Shown here: in pieces, positions 55,612 to 64,000 of the stretch | Numbering within the stretch: the first letter of the stretch is position 1 | How the letters are laid out: every line of letters starts with the position of its first letter | Source: Thalassotalea insulae | GTDB lineage: Bacteria > Pseudomonadota > Gammaproteobacteria > Enterobacterales > Alteromonadaceae | Direction: 5' to 3' | Assembly (NCBI RefSeq): GCF_030161395.1 | Contig: NZ_BSST01000001.1 | Location: 3,348,001 to 3,412,000, forward strand | Length of the DNA stretch: 64,000 bases | Position numbers and translations under genes: made by a program | Notes under the pieces: model-generated | What the model was told of the DNA's origin: nothing | The model's database searches: none | The model's input: the letters and a program-made list of their open reading frames with translations, nothing else

Positions 55612-57012
55612 ATGAAAGTTTTTAATCAATTATTCTCAGTACTTACCTTAGGTACTGCTTTATTTAGCTCTGCGACCTTAGTTGCTAACGCGCAGCAAGC
55701 GGCAGATCTTGATGAGTTGTTATCTCAGTTAAAGCAAGGTCAAATAGCTCAAAGTGAGCAAAATAAACAACGTGAAACGGAGTTTTCTCTGCGTAAAGAT
55801 CAGCAACAACAAATGCTGAATCAGGCAAAATCCCAGCGTGATCAGGCCGTACAGTTAAGTACAGAGCTTGAAGCAAACTTTCAAAACAACGAGCAGGATA
55901 TAGCGCTTCAAACCGAAGCGTTAAATCAGCGTATGGGGGAATTAAAAGAGTTATTTGGTGTCTTGCAGCAAGTGGCAGGTGATACCCGCAGTAAGTTTCA
56001 AACCTCCGTGATTTCAGCGCAAATTGTTGGCAGAGGTAAATTTTTAGAGCAATTCGCGCAAGGTATGGGTTCAACGTCAAAGTTAGCGTCAATTGAAGAA
56101 ATCGAACAATTGTGGTTTGAACTACAACGTGAAATGACTGAATCTGGCAAGGTACATCAGTTTAGCCGTGAAGTGGTTGCGGCCGATGGTGCCAAGAGCC
56201 AGCAGCAAGTGTTACGCGTCGGGGGTTTTAACTTAATTTCACAAGGTAAGTACTTGGAATATATAGATGAAACCGGTTCGGTTGCCGAACTAGTGCGTCA
56301 GCCTTCAGGTCGTTATCTTTCAAGTGCGCAGGAATTAACCAATAGCGTGAGTAACCAGGTGGTGCCATTTGCTTTAGACCCAACTGGAGGTTCTATTTTA
56401 GGACTCTTGATCCAGGCGCCCGACACCCAAGAGCGTGTTGACCAAGGTGGTGCTGTTGGTTATGTGATTTTAGCTATTGGCTTAATCGGTTTATTAATTG
56501 CTATCGAACGTTTCATTACCTTGTTCATTATTGGCAATAAAGTGAATCGTCAGCTTAAATCTGAAGTTGCTTCTCAAGATAACCCGCTTGGTCGCGTGCT
56601 ATTAATCAAAGATAAGCATGCAGATGCGGATATTGAAACACTGGAACTTAAATTATCAGAGCGCATTTTAAAAGAAGTGCCAACGCTGACCAGCCGTTTA
56701 ACCATGATCAAGATCATCTCAGTGGTTGCACCATTAATCGGTCTATTAGGAACGGTAACCGGGATGATTAATACCTTCCAGGCGATTACCTTATTCGGTA
56801 CCGGTGACCCTAAATTAATGGCGGGCGGTATTTCACAAGCCTTAGTTACTACGGTATTAGGTCTAGTTGTTGCAATTCCGATGGTATTTATCTCGACCTT
56901 ATTAAACTCTCGCAGCCGCGGCATTATCAATATCTTGCAACAGCAAAGTGCCGGCATTGTCGCTGAACGTGCTGAGCAAGAACATACTCCAGCGACAGAA
57001 AAAGGAGCTTAG
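55612..57012 (+). CDS. exbB: large ExbB/TolQ-type proton-channel protein (TtpC-like)
   Basis: 466 residues, much longer than standard ExbB (about 240). It has a signal peptide, a coiled periplasmic domain (about 28-270, QQAADLDELLSQLKQG), a helix near 280-300 (GYVILAIGLIGLLIAIE), and then the MotA/TolQ/ExbB domain with VVAPLIGLLGTVTGMINTF and GISQALVTTVLGLVVAIP. This matches TtpC of the Vibrio TonB2 system. Function: energy transduction to TonB together with ExbB2/ExbD2. The stop lies 3 bp before the next gene. Confidence 0.9.
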   Translation: MKVFNQLFSVLTLGTALFSSATLVANAQQAADLDELLSQLKQGQIAQSEQNKQRETEFSLRKDQQQQMLNQAKSQRDQAVQLSTELEANFQNNEQDIALQTEALNQRMGELKELFGVLQQVAGDTRSKFQTSVISAQIVGRGKFLEQFAQGMGSTSKLASIEEIEQLWFELQREMTESGKVHQFSREVVAADGAKSQQQVLRVGGFNLISQGKYLEYIDETGSVAELVRQPSGRYLSSAQELTNSVSNQVVPFALDPTGGSILGLLIQAPDTQERVDQGGAVGYVILAIGLIGLLIAIERFITLFIIGNKVNRQLKSEVASQDNPLGRVLLIKDKHADADIETLELKLSERILKEVPTLTSRLTMIKIISVVAPLIGLLGTVTGMINTFQAITLFGTGDPKLMAGGISQALVTTVLGLVVAIPMVFISTLLNSRSRGIINILQQQSAGIVAERAEQEHTPATEKGA

Positions 57013-57015
57013 CTC

Positions 57016-57543
57016 ATGGTTGTGCTTTTCGAATTAATGAATAGCATTCGCGAGTTCCTCGATACCGGCGGTCAGGTATTAACCGTTATCGCCGGGGTGA
57101 TCTGCTTGATGTGGTTATTGATTTTTGAGCGTTTGTACTTCTTTCTTCGAGGTTATCAGCAAGTCAAAAAGCAAATGATTAATAAGTGGTATGGGCGCGA
57201 GGAAAGGCATTCCTGGTACGCCGAGCAAATTCGATTAGCGAATGTTTCTCGTATCACAGAAATGCTAAACCATAACGTTGCCCTTATTCAGAGCCTGGTA
57301 GTGTTATGTCCATTATTAGGCTTACTGGGCACAGTAACCGGCATGATCGAAGTCTTTGATGTTATGGCGGTATCGGGGAGTGGTAATGCCCGCTCGATGG
57401 CATCGGGTGTGTCGCGTGCGACTATCCCGACCATGGCAGGCATGGTTGGGTCATTATCCGGGGTATTTATTGTCACTTGGTTACAACGTAAAACCAAGCG
57501 CAGAACGGAGCAAATGGAAGACAGCCTTCCGATGGCTCATTAA
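57016..57543 (+). CDS. exbB: ExbB2-type proton channel subunit
   Basis: 175 residues, three helices, MotA/TolQ/ExbB domain with VLCPLLGLLGTVTGMIEVF and GVSRATIPTMAGMVGSLSGVF. It is shorter than enterobacterial ExbB. With ExbD it forms the proton channel that drives TonB. It overlaps nothing but is tightly packed (3 bp and 24 bp gaps). Confidence 0.92.
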   Translation: MVVLFELMNSIREFLDTGGQVLTVIAGVICLMWLLIFERLYFFLRGYQQVKKQMINKWYGREERHSWYAEQIRLANVSRITEMLNHNVALIQSLVVLCPLLGLLGTVTGMIEVFDVMAVSGSGNARSMASGVSRATIPTMAGMVGSLSGVFIVTWLQRKTKRRTEQMEDSLPMAH

Positions 57544-57567
57544 CGGTTATAAGTAAAGGATAAGAAC

Positions 57568-57981
57568 ATGCGTTCTCAATTAGCAAAAGTATTACAAGAG
57601 CAGGAAGAAGCGGAAGAAATTAATATGACTCCTATGTTGGATGTCGTCTTTATTTTGCTGATCTTTTTTATCGTGACCGCTTCATTCGTTAAAGAAGCGG
57701 GTATTGAAGTGAATCGTCCGGAAGCGGCAACAGCGGTGAAAAAAGAACGGGCAAATATTCTGGTTGCCATCAGCGACCGTGGTGAGATCTGGATCAACAA
57801 GCGCCGCGTTGATGTTCGTGCAGTGCAGGCCAATATTGAACGACTAAAAGCAGAAAACCCGCAAGGCACGGTAGTGATCCAGGCAGATAAAAAAGCGACG
57901 ACGGATGTACTAATCAAAGTGATGGACTCAGCACGTGCTGCCGGTGTGTTTGATGTTTCAATTGCGGCACAAGAGGCCTGA
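57568..57981 (+). CDS. exbD: ExbD-type biopolymer transport protein
   Basis: 137 residues: a short cytoplasmic start, one helix with the essential aspartate in INMTPMLDVVFILLIFFIV, and a periplasmic domain (VVIQADKKATTDVLIKVMD). Completes the TonB2 motor with the two ExbB proteins. Two bp separate it from tonB. Confidence 0.95.
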   Translation: MRSQLAKVLQEQEEAEEINMTPMLDVVFILLIFFIVTASFVKEAGIEVNRPEAATAVKKERANILVAISDRGEIWINKRRVDVRAVQANIERLKAENPQGTVVIQADKKATTDVLIKVMDSARAAGVFDVSIAAQEA

Positions 57982-57983
57982 TA

Positions 57984-58604
57984 GTGATGAATAATGTTGG
58001 ACGTTACTCCATTGCATTTGCGTTAGCGGCATTAGTGACCTTGGCATTATTGTGGAGTATGCAGCGATTAATTGCTGGCGGTAATGATGTCATGAGTGAA
58101 CCACCGCGGGGCAATGTTTTAGATTTTATTCGCTTAAAGCAAGAAGAAAACATAGTTAAGAAAGAGCGTAAGCCACAAAAGCCGCCGAAGCCAAAAGAGC
58201 CGCCGCCGCAGATGCAAACACCGCAGATGCAGCAATCGAACCCTAATACTAATGCGATCAGCACCAGTTTTACTGCCGATGTTCAGGCAGATACCGGTCT
58301 TGCTGGCGGTTTAAGTTTAGACAGTGCTGACGGTGATTATTTGCCGATTGTTAAAGTGGCGCCGATTTATCCGCGTCGTGCGCAGTCTCGTGGTATCGAA
58401 GGATATGTCATCGTTGAGTTTATTGTGACAAAAAATGGCTCAGTGCGCGATCCGATAGTGATTGAGGCAAAACCGGAAGGGTTATTCGATCGAGCTGCAA
58501 TCGATGCGGCGTTGAAATTTAAATATAAACCACGGGTGGTTGACGGTAACGCGACGGAGGTTGCCGGTGTCCAGAATAAGATCTCATTTGAGATCGATGG
58601 ATAA
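57984..58604 (+). CDS. tonB: TonB energy transducer
   Basis: 206 residues: an N-terminal helix (about 8-28), a Pro/Lys-rich linker (KPQKPPKPKEPPPQ), and a TonB_C domain with VKVAPIYPRRAQSRGIEGYV and AALKFKYKPRVVDG. The short length is typical of TonB2. It spans the periplasm and contacts receptors such as that at 34.7 kb. Confidence 0.95.
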   Translation: MMNNVGRYSIAFALAALVTLALLWSMQRLIAGGNDVMSEPPRGNVLDFIRLKQEENIVKKERKPQKPPKPKEPPPQMQTPQMQQSNPNTNAISTSFTADVQADTGLAGGLSLDSADGDYLPIVKVAPIYPRRAQSRGIEGYVIVEFIVTKNGSVRDPIVIEAKPEGLFDRAAIDAALKFKYKPRVVDGNATEVAGVQNKISFEIDG

Positions 58605-58700
58605 CGTGGCCAGTAATTGGGTGAAATAGAAAGTGATGCTTTTGATAGCTGTTGCTAGGCAAATAAGCAAGACGCTGCGAGTCCTTCCATGGAAGCTCAA

Positions 58701-58720
58701 CACCAGCATCCATGCTGGTG
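58701..58720. repeat. perfect hairpin between tonB and the TPR gene
   Basis: CACCAGCAT (58701-58709) and ATGCTGGTG (58712-58720) with a 2-nt loop, 16 bp after a second palindrome edge (TTCCATGGAA, 58685-58694). No T-run follows, so it is not an ordinary terminator. It may set the relative expression of the TPR gene or be a dispersed repeat. Confidence 0.5.
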
Positions 58721-58832
58721 ATGCTTGCTGTTATTACCGTAGCAACATCTTTATTTATCAAGGGATTAAGATCGCCCGAGATTAATAACCAAAATTCAAA
58801 GGCATATTGCCAAATAAAAATAGAGGTGAAAA

Positions 58833-60128
58833 ATGAAAAAGTTACTTTGTTCATTACCTTCAGTACTTGTTGCTGGAGCAATTTATCTGGCGCCGAGTAT
58901 GGTAGCCGAGTTATCTGTTGCTCAGGCAGAAGAAAATAGCAAGGCATCGGTACGAGTACCTGCGATGCGCAACCGGGTTTATACCCAGTTGGCGCGCGCC
59001 CAGCAAATAGCCGATCAAGGTGACAAAGCAGCAGGGCTTGCAGTGCTTGATGAAGTAAAAGGGCGTATCGACAGTCTAAACAGTTATGAAAAGGCGATGT
59101 TATGGAATTTCTACGGTTTTATGCATTACGGAGCTGAAGATATGCCAAAGGCGATTGTCAGTTTTAAGCAGGTTATAGCGCAGGAGGCGATTCCTGAGTC
59201 ATTACGCTTGTCAACGTTATACTCTCTCGCGCAACTGTCGATGCAGCAGCAGGATTATCAGGCAACCTTAGGTTATTTATCCAAATGGCAATCACTTAAT
59301 AGCAAACCGTTATCTGCGGACCAGCATATTTTATTTGCTCAGGTTTATTATCAAAGTAAAGATTTTGCTAAGGCGTTGACCTCAATTCATAATGCAATGG
59401 AAGTCGCTAAAGCAGATAACAAACCACCGAAAGAAAACTGGTTAATTTTACAACGGGCAAGCTATTACGAATTAAAGCAGCCTGAAAATGTCACTAAGGT
59501 GATGGAGCAGCTGGTACGCTTATATAGCAAACCAGAGTACTGGTTACAGTTAGCTGGCATGTATGGTGAAATTGGTGCAGAAGATAAGCAAATGGCGGTG
59601 ATGGAAACTGCCTGGCAGGCAGGGTATGTCTCGAAACCTCAGGATATTATCAGTTTAGCCCAGCTCTATCGCTATCATGGTGCGCCATATAAAGCGGCAA
59701 AAGTGTTAGATGAGGCGATTGCTCTGGGCAATGTGGTAGCAAGCGAAAAACATCTGGAAATGTTGGCGCAATCTTATATTGCGGCCAAAGATGATGCTAA
59801 AGCGATCCCTGTATTAATAAAGGCGTCAGAAATTGTAGAAAATGGCAAATATGATGCACAGTTAGCGCAGGTTTATTTAAATAGCGAAAAGTGGAGTAAA
59901 GCAATTGATTCGGCAGAGCTGGCGCTGGAAAAAGGTGACATCGCTCGGGTTGGTGACATGCATTTAGTGCTTGGCATGAGCTATTTTAATTTACAAAAAT
60001 TTGATGAATCGCTTGCTGCGTTTAAGGCGGCAGAAGGTATCAAGTCGTCAGAGAAAACTGCAAAACAATGGCATAAATATGTTAAACGTGAGCAAGGGCA
60101 ATACGAGCGTTTGGCGATGTTGAATTAG
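58833..60128 (+). CDS. periplasmic tetratricopeptide-repeat protein of the TonB2 cluster
   Basis: 431 residues with a signal peptide (about 1-28). The rest is TPR-like helices (for example NFYGFMHYGAEDMPKAIVSF, LFAQVYYQSKDFAKALTSI, VLGMSYFNLQKFDESLAAF). A TPR protein commonly ends TonB2 operons in Vibrio and alteromonads. Its role may be scaffold or stabiliser of the Ton complex. A 228-bp gap with a hairpin separates it from tonB. AGAGGTG precedes the ATG. Confidence 0.88.
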   Translation: MKKLLCSLPSVLVAGAIYLAPSMVAELSVAQAEENSKASVRVPAMRNRVYTQLARAQQIADQGDKAAGLAVLDEVKGRIDSLNSYEKAMLWNFYGFMHYGAEDMPKAIVSFKQVIAQEAIPESLRLSTLYSLAQLSMQQQDYQATLGYLSKWQSLNSKPLSADQHILFAQVYYQSKDFAKALTSIHNAMEVAKADNKPPKENWLILQRASYYELKQPENVTKVMEQLVRLYSKPEYWLQLAGMYGEIGAEDKQMAVMETAWQAGYVSKPQDIISLAQLYRYHGAPYKAAKVLDEAIALGNVVASEKHLEMLAQSYIAAKDDAKAIPVLIKASEIVENGKYDAQLAQVYLNSEKWSKAIDSAELALEKGDIARVGDMHLVLGMSYFNLQKFDESLAAFKAAEGIKSSEKTAKQWHKYVKREQGQYERLAMLN

Positions 60129-60172
60129 TTAAGAAAAGTGGCTTGACCGTTGATTAAGTCGTTTATCAGATA

Positions 60173-60203
60173 AAAAAGCGCCTAAAAGAATTAGGCGCTT
60201 TTT
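60173..60203. terminator. bidirectional terminator between the TPR gene and the M6 protease
   Basis: AAAAAGCGCCTAA (60173-60185), loop AAGAA, TTAGGCGCTTTTT (60191-60203). It serves both convergent genes. Confidence 0.94.
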
Positions 60204-60233
60204 GCATAAAGAATAAGGAGTTAAGTCTAGGAC

Positions 60234-62558
60234 TTATTTATAGATCATAATGCGACCGACAGACTTGTCTTTGCTCTGACCGGTAACACGGATCTTTAAG
60301 CCATAGTTCGGAATATTACGACCTGCATCAGGAATATCATTACTGATAAATTGCACGCTGTCGTCAAATACCGGATTACGTTTAGTATAGTTATCACGTA
60401 ATTCAACATCCCAGACGTCTTTCAAGTCTAAGAACATTTTTTCTGACTTATCTAGGCTAAAGGTAGCATCATGGATTTGATAACGTGTTGAAGCAGCGGT
60501 TTTATCACTCCATGTATTGGTGTGACGATCTGCATCCACAACCCCTAAGAAACCATCCCCTGGGTGAATACCAACCCAGTTCTCACTGTATGAATTATCA
60601 ACGTACCAAAGTAGTAAACCTTCGTTAAATGGCATAGTTTCACCACCAACATTAATATGGGCTAAACCTGCATCTATACCTTGATGTGTACGCCATTCAG
60701 CTAGATAGTAATGCTCGCTGTAGTTAACCCCTTTATTAGTAGTAAAACCATCGAAACCAAACGGTTCTGCGTTAGCGTCATCGGCATTTGCTTGTGCTAA
60801 TGTACCAGCATCTGTTTCAACAGAAAAATCATCGATGTAAAGACCAGGATTGGCTACATAGCCATCTGTTTCATAGGCGAAATACAATGAGATGGTATCA
60901 CCAGTAAACGCTGATAAATCAAATTCAGCATCAACCCAGCCGTTTGAACTACCGGTAATCGCATTACCGCGGTTTTGGTCGTTAGGGTTCGTATCTGTGG
61001 TGATGTTACCAGGTAGGAAACCTAGGAAGTTATCCGCTGAATCAAAAGCATAAACATAGGCGTAATCCCAGTCAGCTTCAATATCATACCAGGCTTTAAA
61101 TTTAGCTGTAGCTGACGTTGCTGCTGTTAGATCGACAGAAATAGCCATGCTATTAAATAAATCATTACCTGTACCACTAAAATATGCATACTCGCCACTA
61201 GTAGGGGTAGTTACTACCGTTTCTTTCTCAGGCAAATTAATGCGGATCGCATCGTTATTGGTGCCTTTGCTGACTGCTTGGTCTAATAAACCGGTAACGC
61301 CTTCAGAAGTAATATCATCGATATTAACTGTTGCACCGTGTAACCAGTTACCGCCCATGCTGTTTTGTAAAAATTCTTTTGCCCAAGCACTAAAACCTGA
61401 AGGCTCGGTGCCACCTAAACGGCCAGCCCAGCTACCGCTTGACATAATTGACCAAGATGATACTGGCTCTCCACGTCCGGTATATTGCGTATCATACTCA
61501 TCCGGTAAACCTAAATCATGACCATATTCATGACTAACAACACCCACTGCACTATCTGCTGGTTGTACTGTATAGTCGTAAGCACCCATTGCGCCGCCCC
61601 AGTATGGTACTGGTGTTGACGTGCCAGGTACGGCAAATACGCCACCTAGGTTCCAGCGGTGTGCCCAAATAGCATCTTCACCTAACTGACCACCACCGGC
61701 TTCTTCACCGACACTCGAATGGAATACCATAACATGGTCAACTAATCCGTCCGGTTCCCAATAGTTGCCGTCACCATCTAGATCAAATCTATCTTCGATG
61801 TCAAAGTCGCTTAAATCTACGCTAGGATCTGCTGCAGCTGCAGTTAATGCTTCACGGATTAAACTGCGAATATCGCCATCTTCGTTGTTACCATAATAAG
61901 CGGCAGGTTTTTCTGCCATGTACCAGCCAGCAACAGTACCTTCAACTGAATAGCTGCCACCAGACTGTGCTTCATAATACATCTTCATTGAGTTAGCGTG
62001 ATGGCCATTTGGTGCTACCCAAGCTTCCTCACCGAATAATAATTCAGCGTAATGATCTGCAGTGTAATCCTCATAGTACATGCCAGTTTCACCTGGCTGA
62101 ATTGAGTTATGTGGGAAGTCAGGGAATTCCATTAATACAGCAAGAATTTTAGCTGTACGTTTGTCACCATTATATGGTTCTAATACCATATTAGCTGGCG
62201 CATTTTTTTTCGCTTGTCCTAATTTATTACCTTTACCGTTTTGTAATGAATTAGTCAGGCTATGTGACTTGTCAGATTTAAATTTGGCGGCAATGGACAA
62301 GTCTACAGGGCCGGCTTTTGCTCGTTCTTGCTCTTGTCTTTCTTTTAAATAGCCGCGTAAGGCGTTTTCCGCATCATTTAATGATGCATTGGCAGAAATT
62401 TTACCTGACTTTTTAAGCATCTCGATAAGCTTGTGCTCATCGGCTATTGCCATGTCAAAGGCTCCACTTTGCTCGTTAGTTGGTAGATTGGTTGCGTTGA
62501 GGACGCTAGAAAATCCCACTAAGGCGAGTGCTAGTGGAATTCTTTTAGTTTTAAACAT
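60234..62558 (-). CDS. secreted M6 metalloprotease (immune-inhibitor-A / PrtV-like)
   Basis: 774 residues: a signal peptide (about 1-22, ALALVGFSSVLNA), a propeptide to about 110, and the M6 catalytic domain with ILAVLMEFPDFPHNS and the zinc motif HEYGHDLGLPDEYD (about 343). Calcium-site-like DLDGDGNYWEPDG lies upstream of it. A beta-sandwich insertion follows (about 460-590; AYFSGTGNDLFNS and LYIDDFSVETD), then the C-terminal part with GLLLWYVDNSY. Secreted extracellular protease; relatives degrade host or environmental proteins. Single gene. Confidence 0.93.
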   Translation of the reverse strand: MFKTKRIPLALALVGFSSVLNATNLPTNEQSGAFDMAIADEHKLIEMLKKSGKISANASLNDAENALRGYLKERQEQERAKAGPVDLSIAAKFKSDKSHSLTNSLQNGKGNKLGQAKKNAPANMVLEPYNGDKRTAKILAVLMEFPDFPHNSIQPGETGMYYEDYTADHYAELLFGEEAWVAPNGHHANSMKMYYEAQSGGSYSVEGTVAGWYMAEKPAAYYGNNEDGDIRSLIREALTAAAADPSVDLSDFDIEDRFDLDGDGNYWEPDGLVDHVMVFHSSVGEEAGGGQLGEDAIWAHRWNLGGVFAVPGTSTPVPYWGGAMGAYDYTVQPADSAVGVVSHEYGHDLGLPDEYDTQYTGRGEPVSSWSIMSSGSWAGRLGGTEPSGFSAWAKEFLQNSMGGNWLHGATVNIDDITSEGVTGLLDQAVSKGTNNDAIRINLPEKETVVTTPTSGEYAYFSGTGNDLFNSMAISVDLTAATSATAKFKAWYDIEADWDYAYVYAFDSADNFLGFLPGNITTDTNPNDQNRGNAITGSSNGWVDAEFDLSAFTGDTISLYFAYETDGYVANPGLYIDDFSVETDAGTLAQANADDANAEPFGFDGFTTNKGVNYSEHYYLAEWRTHQGIDAGLAHINVGGETMPFNEGLLLWYVDNSYSENWVGIHPGDGFLGVVDADRHTNTWSDKTAASTRYQIHDATFSLDKSEKMFLDLKDVWDVELRDNYTKRNPVFDDSVQFISNDIPDAGRNIPNYGLKIRVTGQSKDKSVGRIMIYK

Positions 62559-62893
62559 GTGAACCCCATTTTTAAGTTATTGTTATAATTTAATTTATTA
62601 TAATTATTTTGTTTGTTGTCTTAGGCCATAATGAAATTACAGTCTAAACAAGAACTAATCAGTCTAGTTACCAAAATGTAAATGTTCAATAACATTTTAG
62701 TAGCAAAATCTAATGTTTTTTTTTATCCATTTGATTATTAATGAAATAAAGTGTTAAAGAAATGTGTATTTGGTGTTGGTGCTAAAATGTTTTTTTATTG
62801 CTGTCGCTTAATCGCTTCATTTTTGAGTCACTATTTCGTTTTACCTGACAAAATGCGATATTAAGGAAAATTTTTTAATGATGTTAAGTGCTT
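62559..62893. other. divergent intergenic region with a leader micro-ORF
   Basis: AT-rich promoter region for the M6 protease and the NhaC-type gene. AAGGAA (62863-62868) sits 9 nt before an ATG at 62878, which opens an 8-codon frame ending at 62904. It overlaps the first codons of the antiporter gene in another frame. Confidence 0.4.
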
Positions 62894-64000
62894 ATGCCGA
62901 TTAATGTTAACCTTTTTTCCAACCTCAATCGTATGGCGTTATTTTTACTGATCGCCAGTATCGGTGCGGCGCTTTATATTCATTATCAGGTGGATAAAAC
63001 CTGGTTAGAACAAAGCTATGTCTACAATATTTACGATAACCAGCAAGGGCAAAAGGTTTATCGATATAAGGGCAAGGAACTACTAGTTGGTGAACTAACC
63101 CCTTATCAGCAGTCTGCAATTAATCAGCAGCAGCTAGCCAAAGTCACTGATAAACCTGCGCTGGAGCAACAATGGGTAGTTGATCACCAAGATCAGATAA
63201 AGTTATTAAAGCCAGCATTTCATTATGGTTTATGGTCTTTGCTACCAGCATTCATCACTATCGCATTATGTTTAATTACTCGAGAACCTGTAACTGCACT
63301 TTTGGGCGGTATAGTGGTCGGCGCTTTGATGCTCGGGGAGTTTGATTTAACTGATAGTGTGATCATTCCAAATTTGGCTAATGAAGGGGCGGTAGGTTTG
63401 TTACTGCTTTACTTGTGGTTATTAGGGGGGCTATTAGGTATCTGGTCAAAAACTGGCGCTGCTCAGGCATTTGCTCGTCATATGACAGAACATTATGTTA
63501 AGGGGCCGCGCTCGGCTAAGCTAGTATCCTGGTTTATGGGGGTGTTGTTTTTTCAAGGGGGGACGATGAGTACCGTGCTGGTAGGAACAACGGTCAGACC
63601 ATTGGCTGATAAGGCGAAAGTGAGTCATGAGGAAATGAGCTATATTGTCGACTCGACTGCATCACCTATTGCTTCTGTGATTGCTTTTAATGCCTGGCCG
63701 GCTTATGTTCAGGCGTTGCTCTTTGTCCCTGGTGTGACATTTTTAGCGACTGAAGCCGATAGAATAGCGTTTTTCTTTGCCAGTATCCCTTTTAGTTTCT
63801 ATGGCATTATTGCCGTCATTGGTACGTTGCTGCTGAGTTTAGATATCACTACTTTTTCAGGGAAAAAAATCCGACAAGCAAGAGAACGAGTTTTATTAAC
63901 CGGGGAGCTAGATGCGCCAGGTGCTAAACCGTTAAGTGCCAAGGAGCTGAAATCCTCTATGGTACCACCTGATTATCGGGCACATTATCTCGAATTTATT
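62894..64000 (+). CDS. NhaC-family Na+/H+ antiporter (partial, C-terminus outside window)
   Basis: From the ATG at 62894 the frame is open to the window end (369 codons). A first helix (about 15-32) is followed by a periplasmic loop of about 90 residues, then several helices (LWSLLPAFITIALCLI, VTALLGGIVVGALMLG, LLLLYLWLLGGLLGIW). The characteristic FFQGGTMSTVLVGTTVRPLADK and YIVDSTASPIASVIAFNAWPA match NhaC-type antiporters. It likely exports sodium in exchange for protons. The start lacks a strong ribosome-binding site and may depend on coupling to the leader frame; an internal ATG at codon 14 is possible. Confidence 0.85.
   Translation, partial: MPINVNLFSNLNRMALFLLIASIGAALYIHYQVDKTWLEQSYVYNIYDNQQGQKVYRYKGKELLVGELTPYQQSAINQQQLAKVTDKPALEQQWVVDHQDQIKLLKPAFHYGLWSLLPAFITIALCLITREPVTALLGGIVVGALMLGEFDLTDSVIIPNLANEGAVGLLLLYLWLLGGLLGIWSKTGAAQAFARHMTEHYVKGPRSAKLVSWFMGVLFFQGGTMSTVLVGTTVRPLADKAKVSHEEMSYIVDSTASPIASVIAFNAWPAYVQALLFVPGVTFLATEADRIAFFFASIPFSFYGIIAVIGTLLLSLDITTFSGKKIRQARERVLLTGELDAPGAKPLSAKELKSSMVPPDYRAHYLEFI

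Noticed and set aside
58519..58947. 142-codon minus-strand frame across tonB and TPR gene ends
   Set aside because: Overlaps two well-supported genes and the hairpin gap, with no motif or start signal.

Overview
The window is 64 kb of AT-rich chromosomal DNA from a marine gammaproteobacterium, most likely an alteromonad of the Colwellia/Thalassotalea group. This is inferred from gene content and protein style, not from a search. The basis is the serB-radA-ytjB-yjjV neighbourhood, the queA-tgt-yajC-secD-secF operon, MetA/MetH behind MetJ-type boxes, holD-rimI, aceK, a DUF3450-led TonB2 system, and large Ca-binding-type repeat proteins. No prophage, intact insertion sequence, integrase, CRISPR array or rRNA is visible. 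There is one tRNA gene (tRNA-Trp).

Layout. 1-3.0 kb: a CadC/ToxR-type regulator cut by the window edge, a membrane-anchored alpha/beta hydrolase and an 825-bp gene-poor stretch. 2.9-7.8 kb: metA-metH behind a tandem MetJ operator. 7.8-14.4 kb: radA, a large double-PilZ protein, serB, ytjB and a TatD-family nuclease. 14.5-18.1 kb: argS and prfC. 18.2-20.1 kb: a BlaI repressor and an M56 sensor peptidase carrying a C-terminal TonB domain, with two BlaI-type operators and a clear terminator. 20.4-21.5 kb: holD-rimI and tRNA-Trp. 21.6-23.4 kb: aceK. 23.5-29.1 kb: queA-tgt-yajC-secD-secF. 29.5-31.3 kb: a small secreted DUF3718 protein behind three repeated palindromes, and an HD-GYP phosphodiesterase.

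31.6-46.8 kb is the most unusual part. It holds a lipoprotein built from two copies of a beta-helix-like domain, a TonB-dependent receptor, a sulfotransferase, and a 2600-residue surface-type protein (DUF4347, cadherin/Calx-beta/Ig-like repeats, a Ca-binding repeat, choice-of-anchor-U, and a GlyGly-CTERM-like tail). A roughly 190-bp direct repeat, each copy starting with the same terminator hairpin, flanks the sulfotransferase/giant-protein pair.

46.9-51.6 kb: a three-gene 2-oxoacid:ferredoxin oxidoreductase operon with its own FAD/NAD(P)H and 2x[4Fe-4S] subunit. 51.8-54.4 kb: a SnoaL-like secreted protein divergent from an HxlR regulator, a second sulfotransferase and a periplasmic solute-binding-like protein. 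54.8-60.2 kb: the TonB2-type system (DUF3450, two ExbB paralogues, ExbD, TonB, TPR protein), which could energise receptors such as the one at 34.7 kb. 60.2-62.6 kb: a secreted M6 (immune-inhibitor-A/PrtV-like) metalloprotease. 62.9-64 kb: an NhaC-family antiporter cut by the window end.
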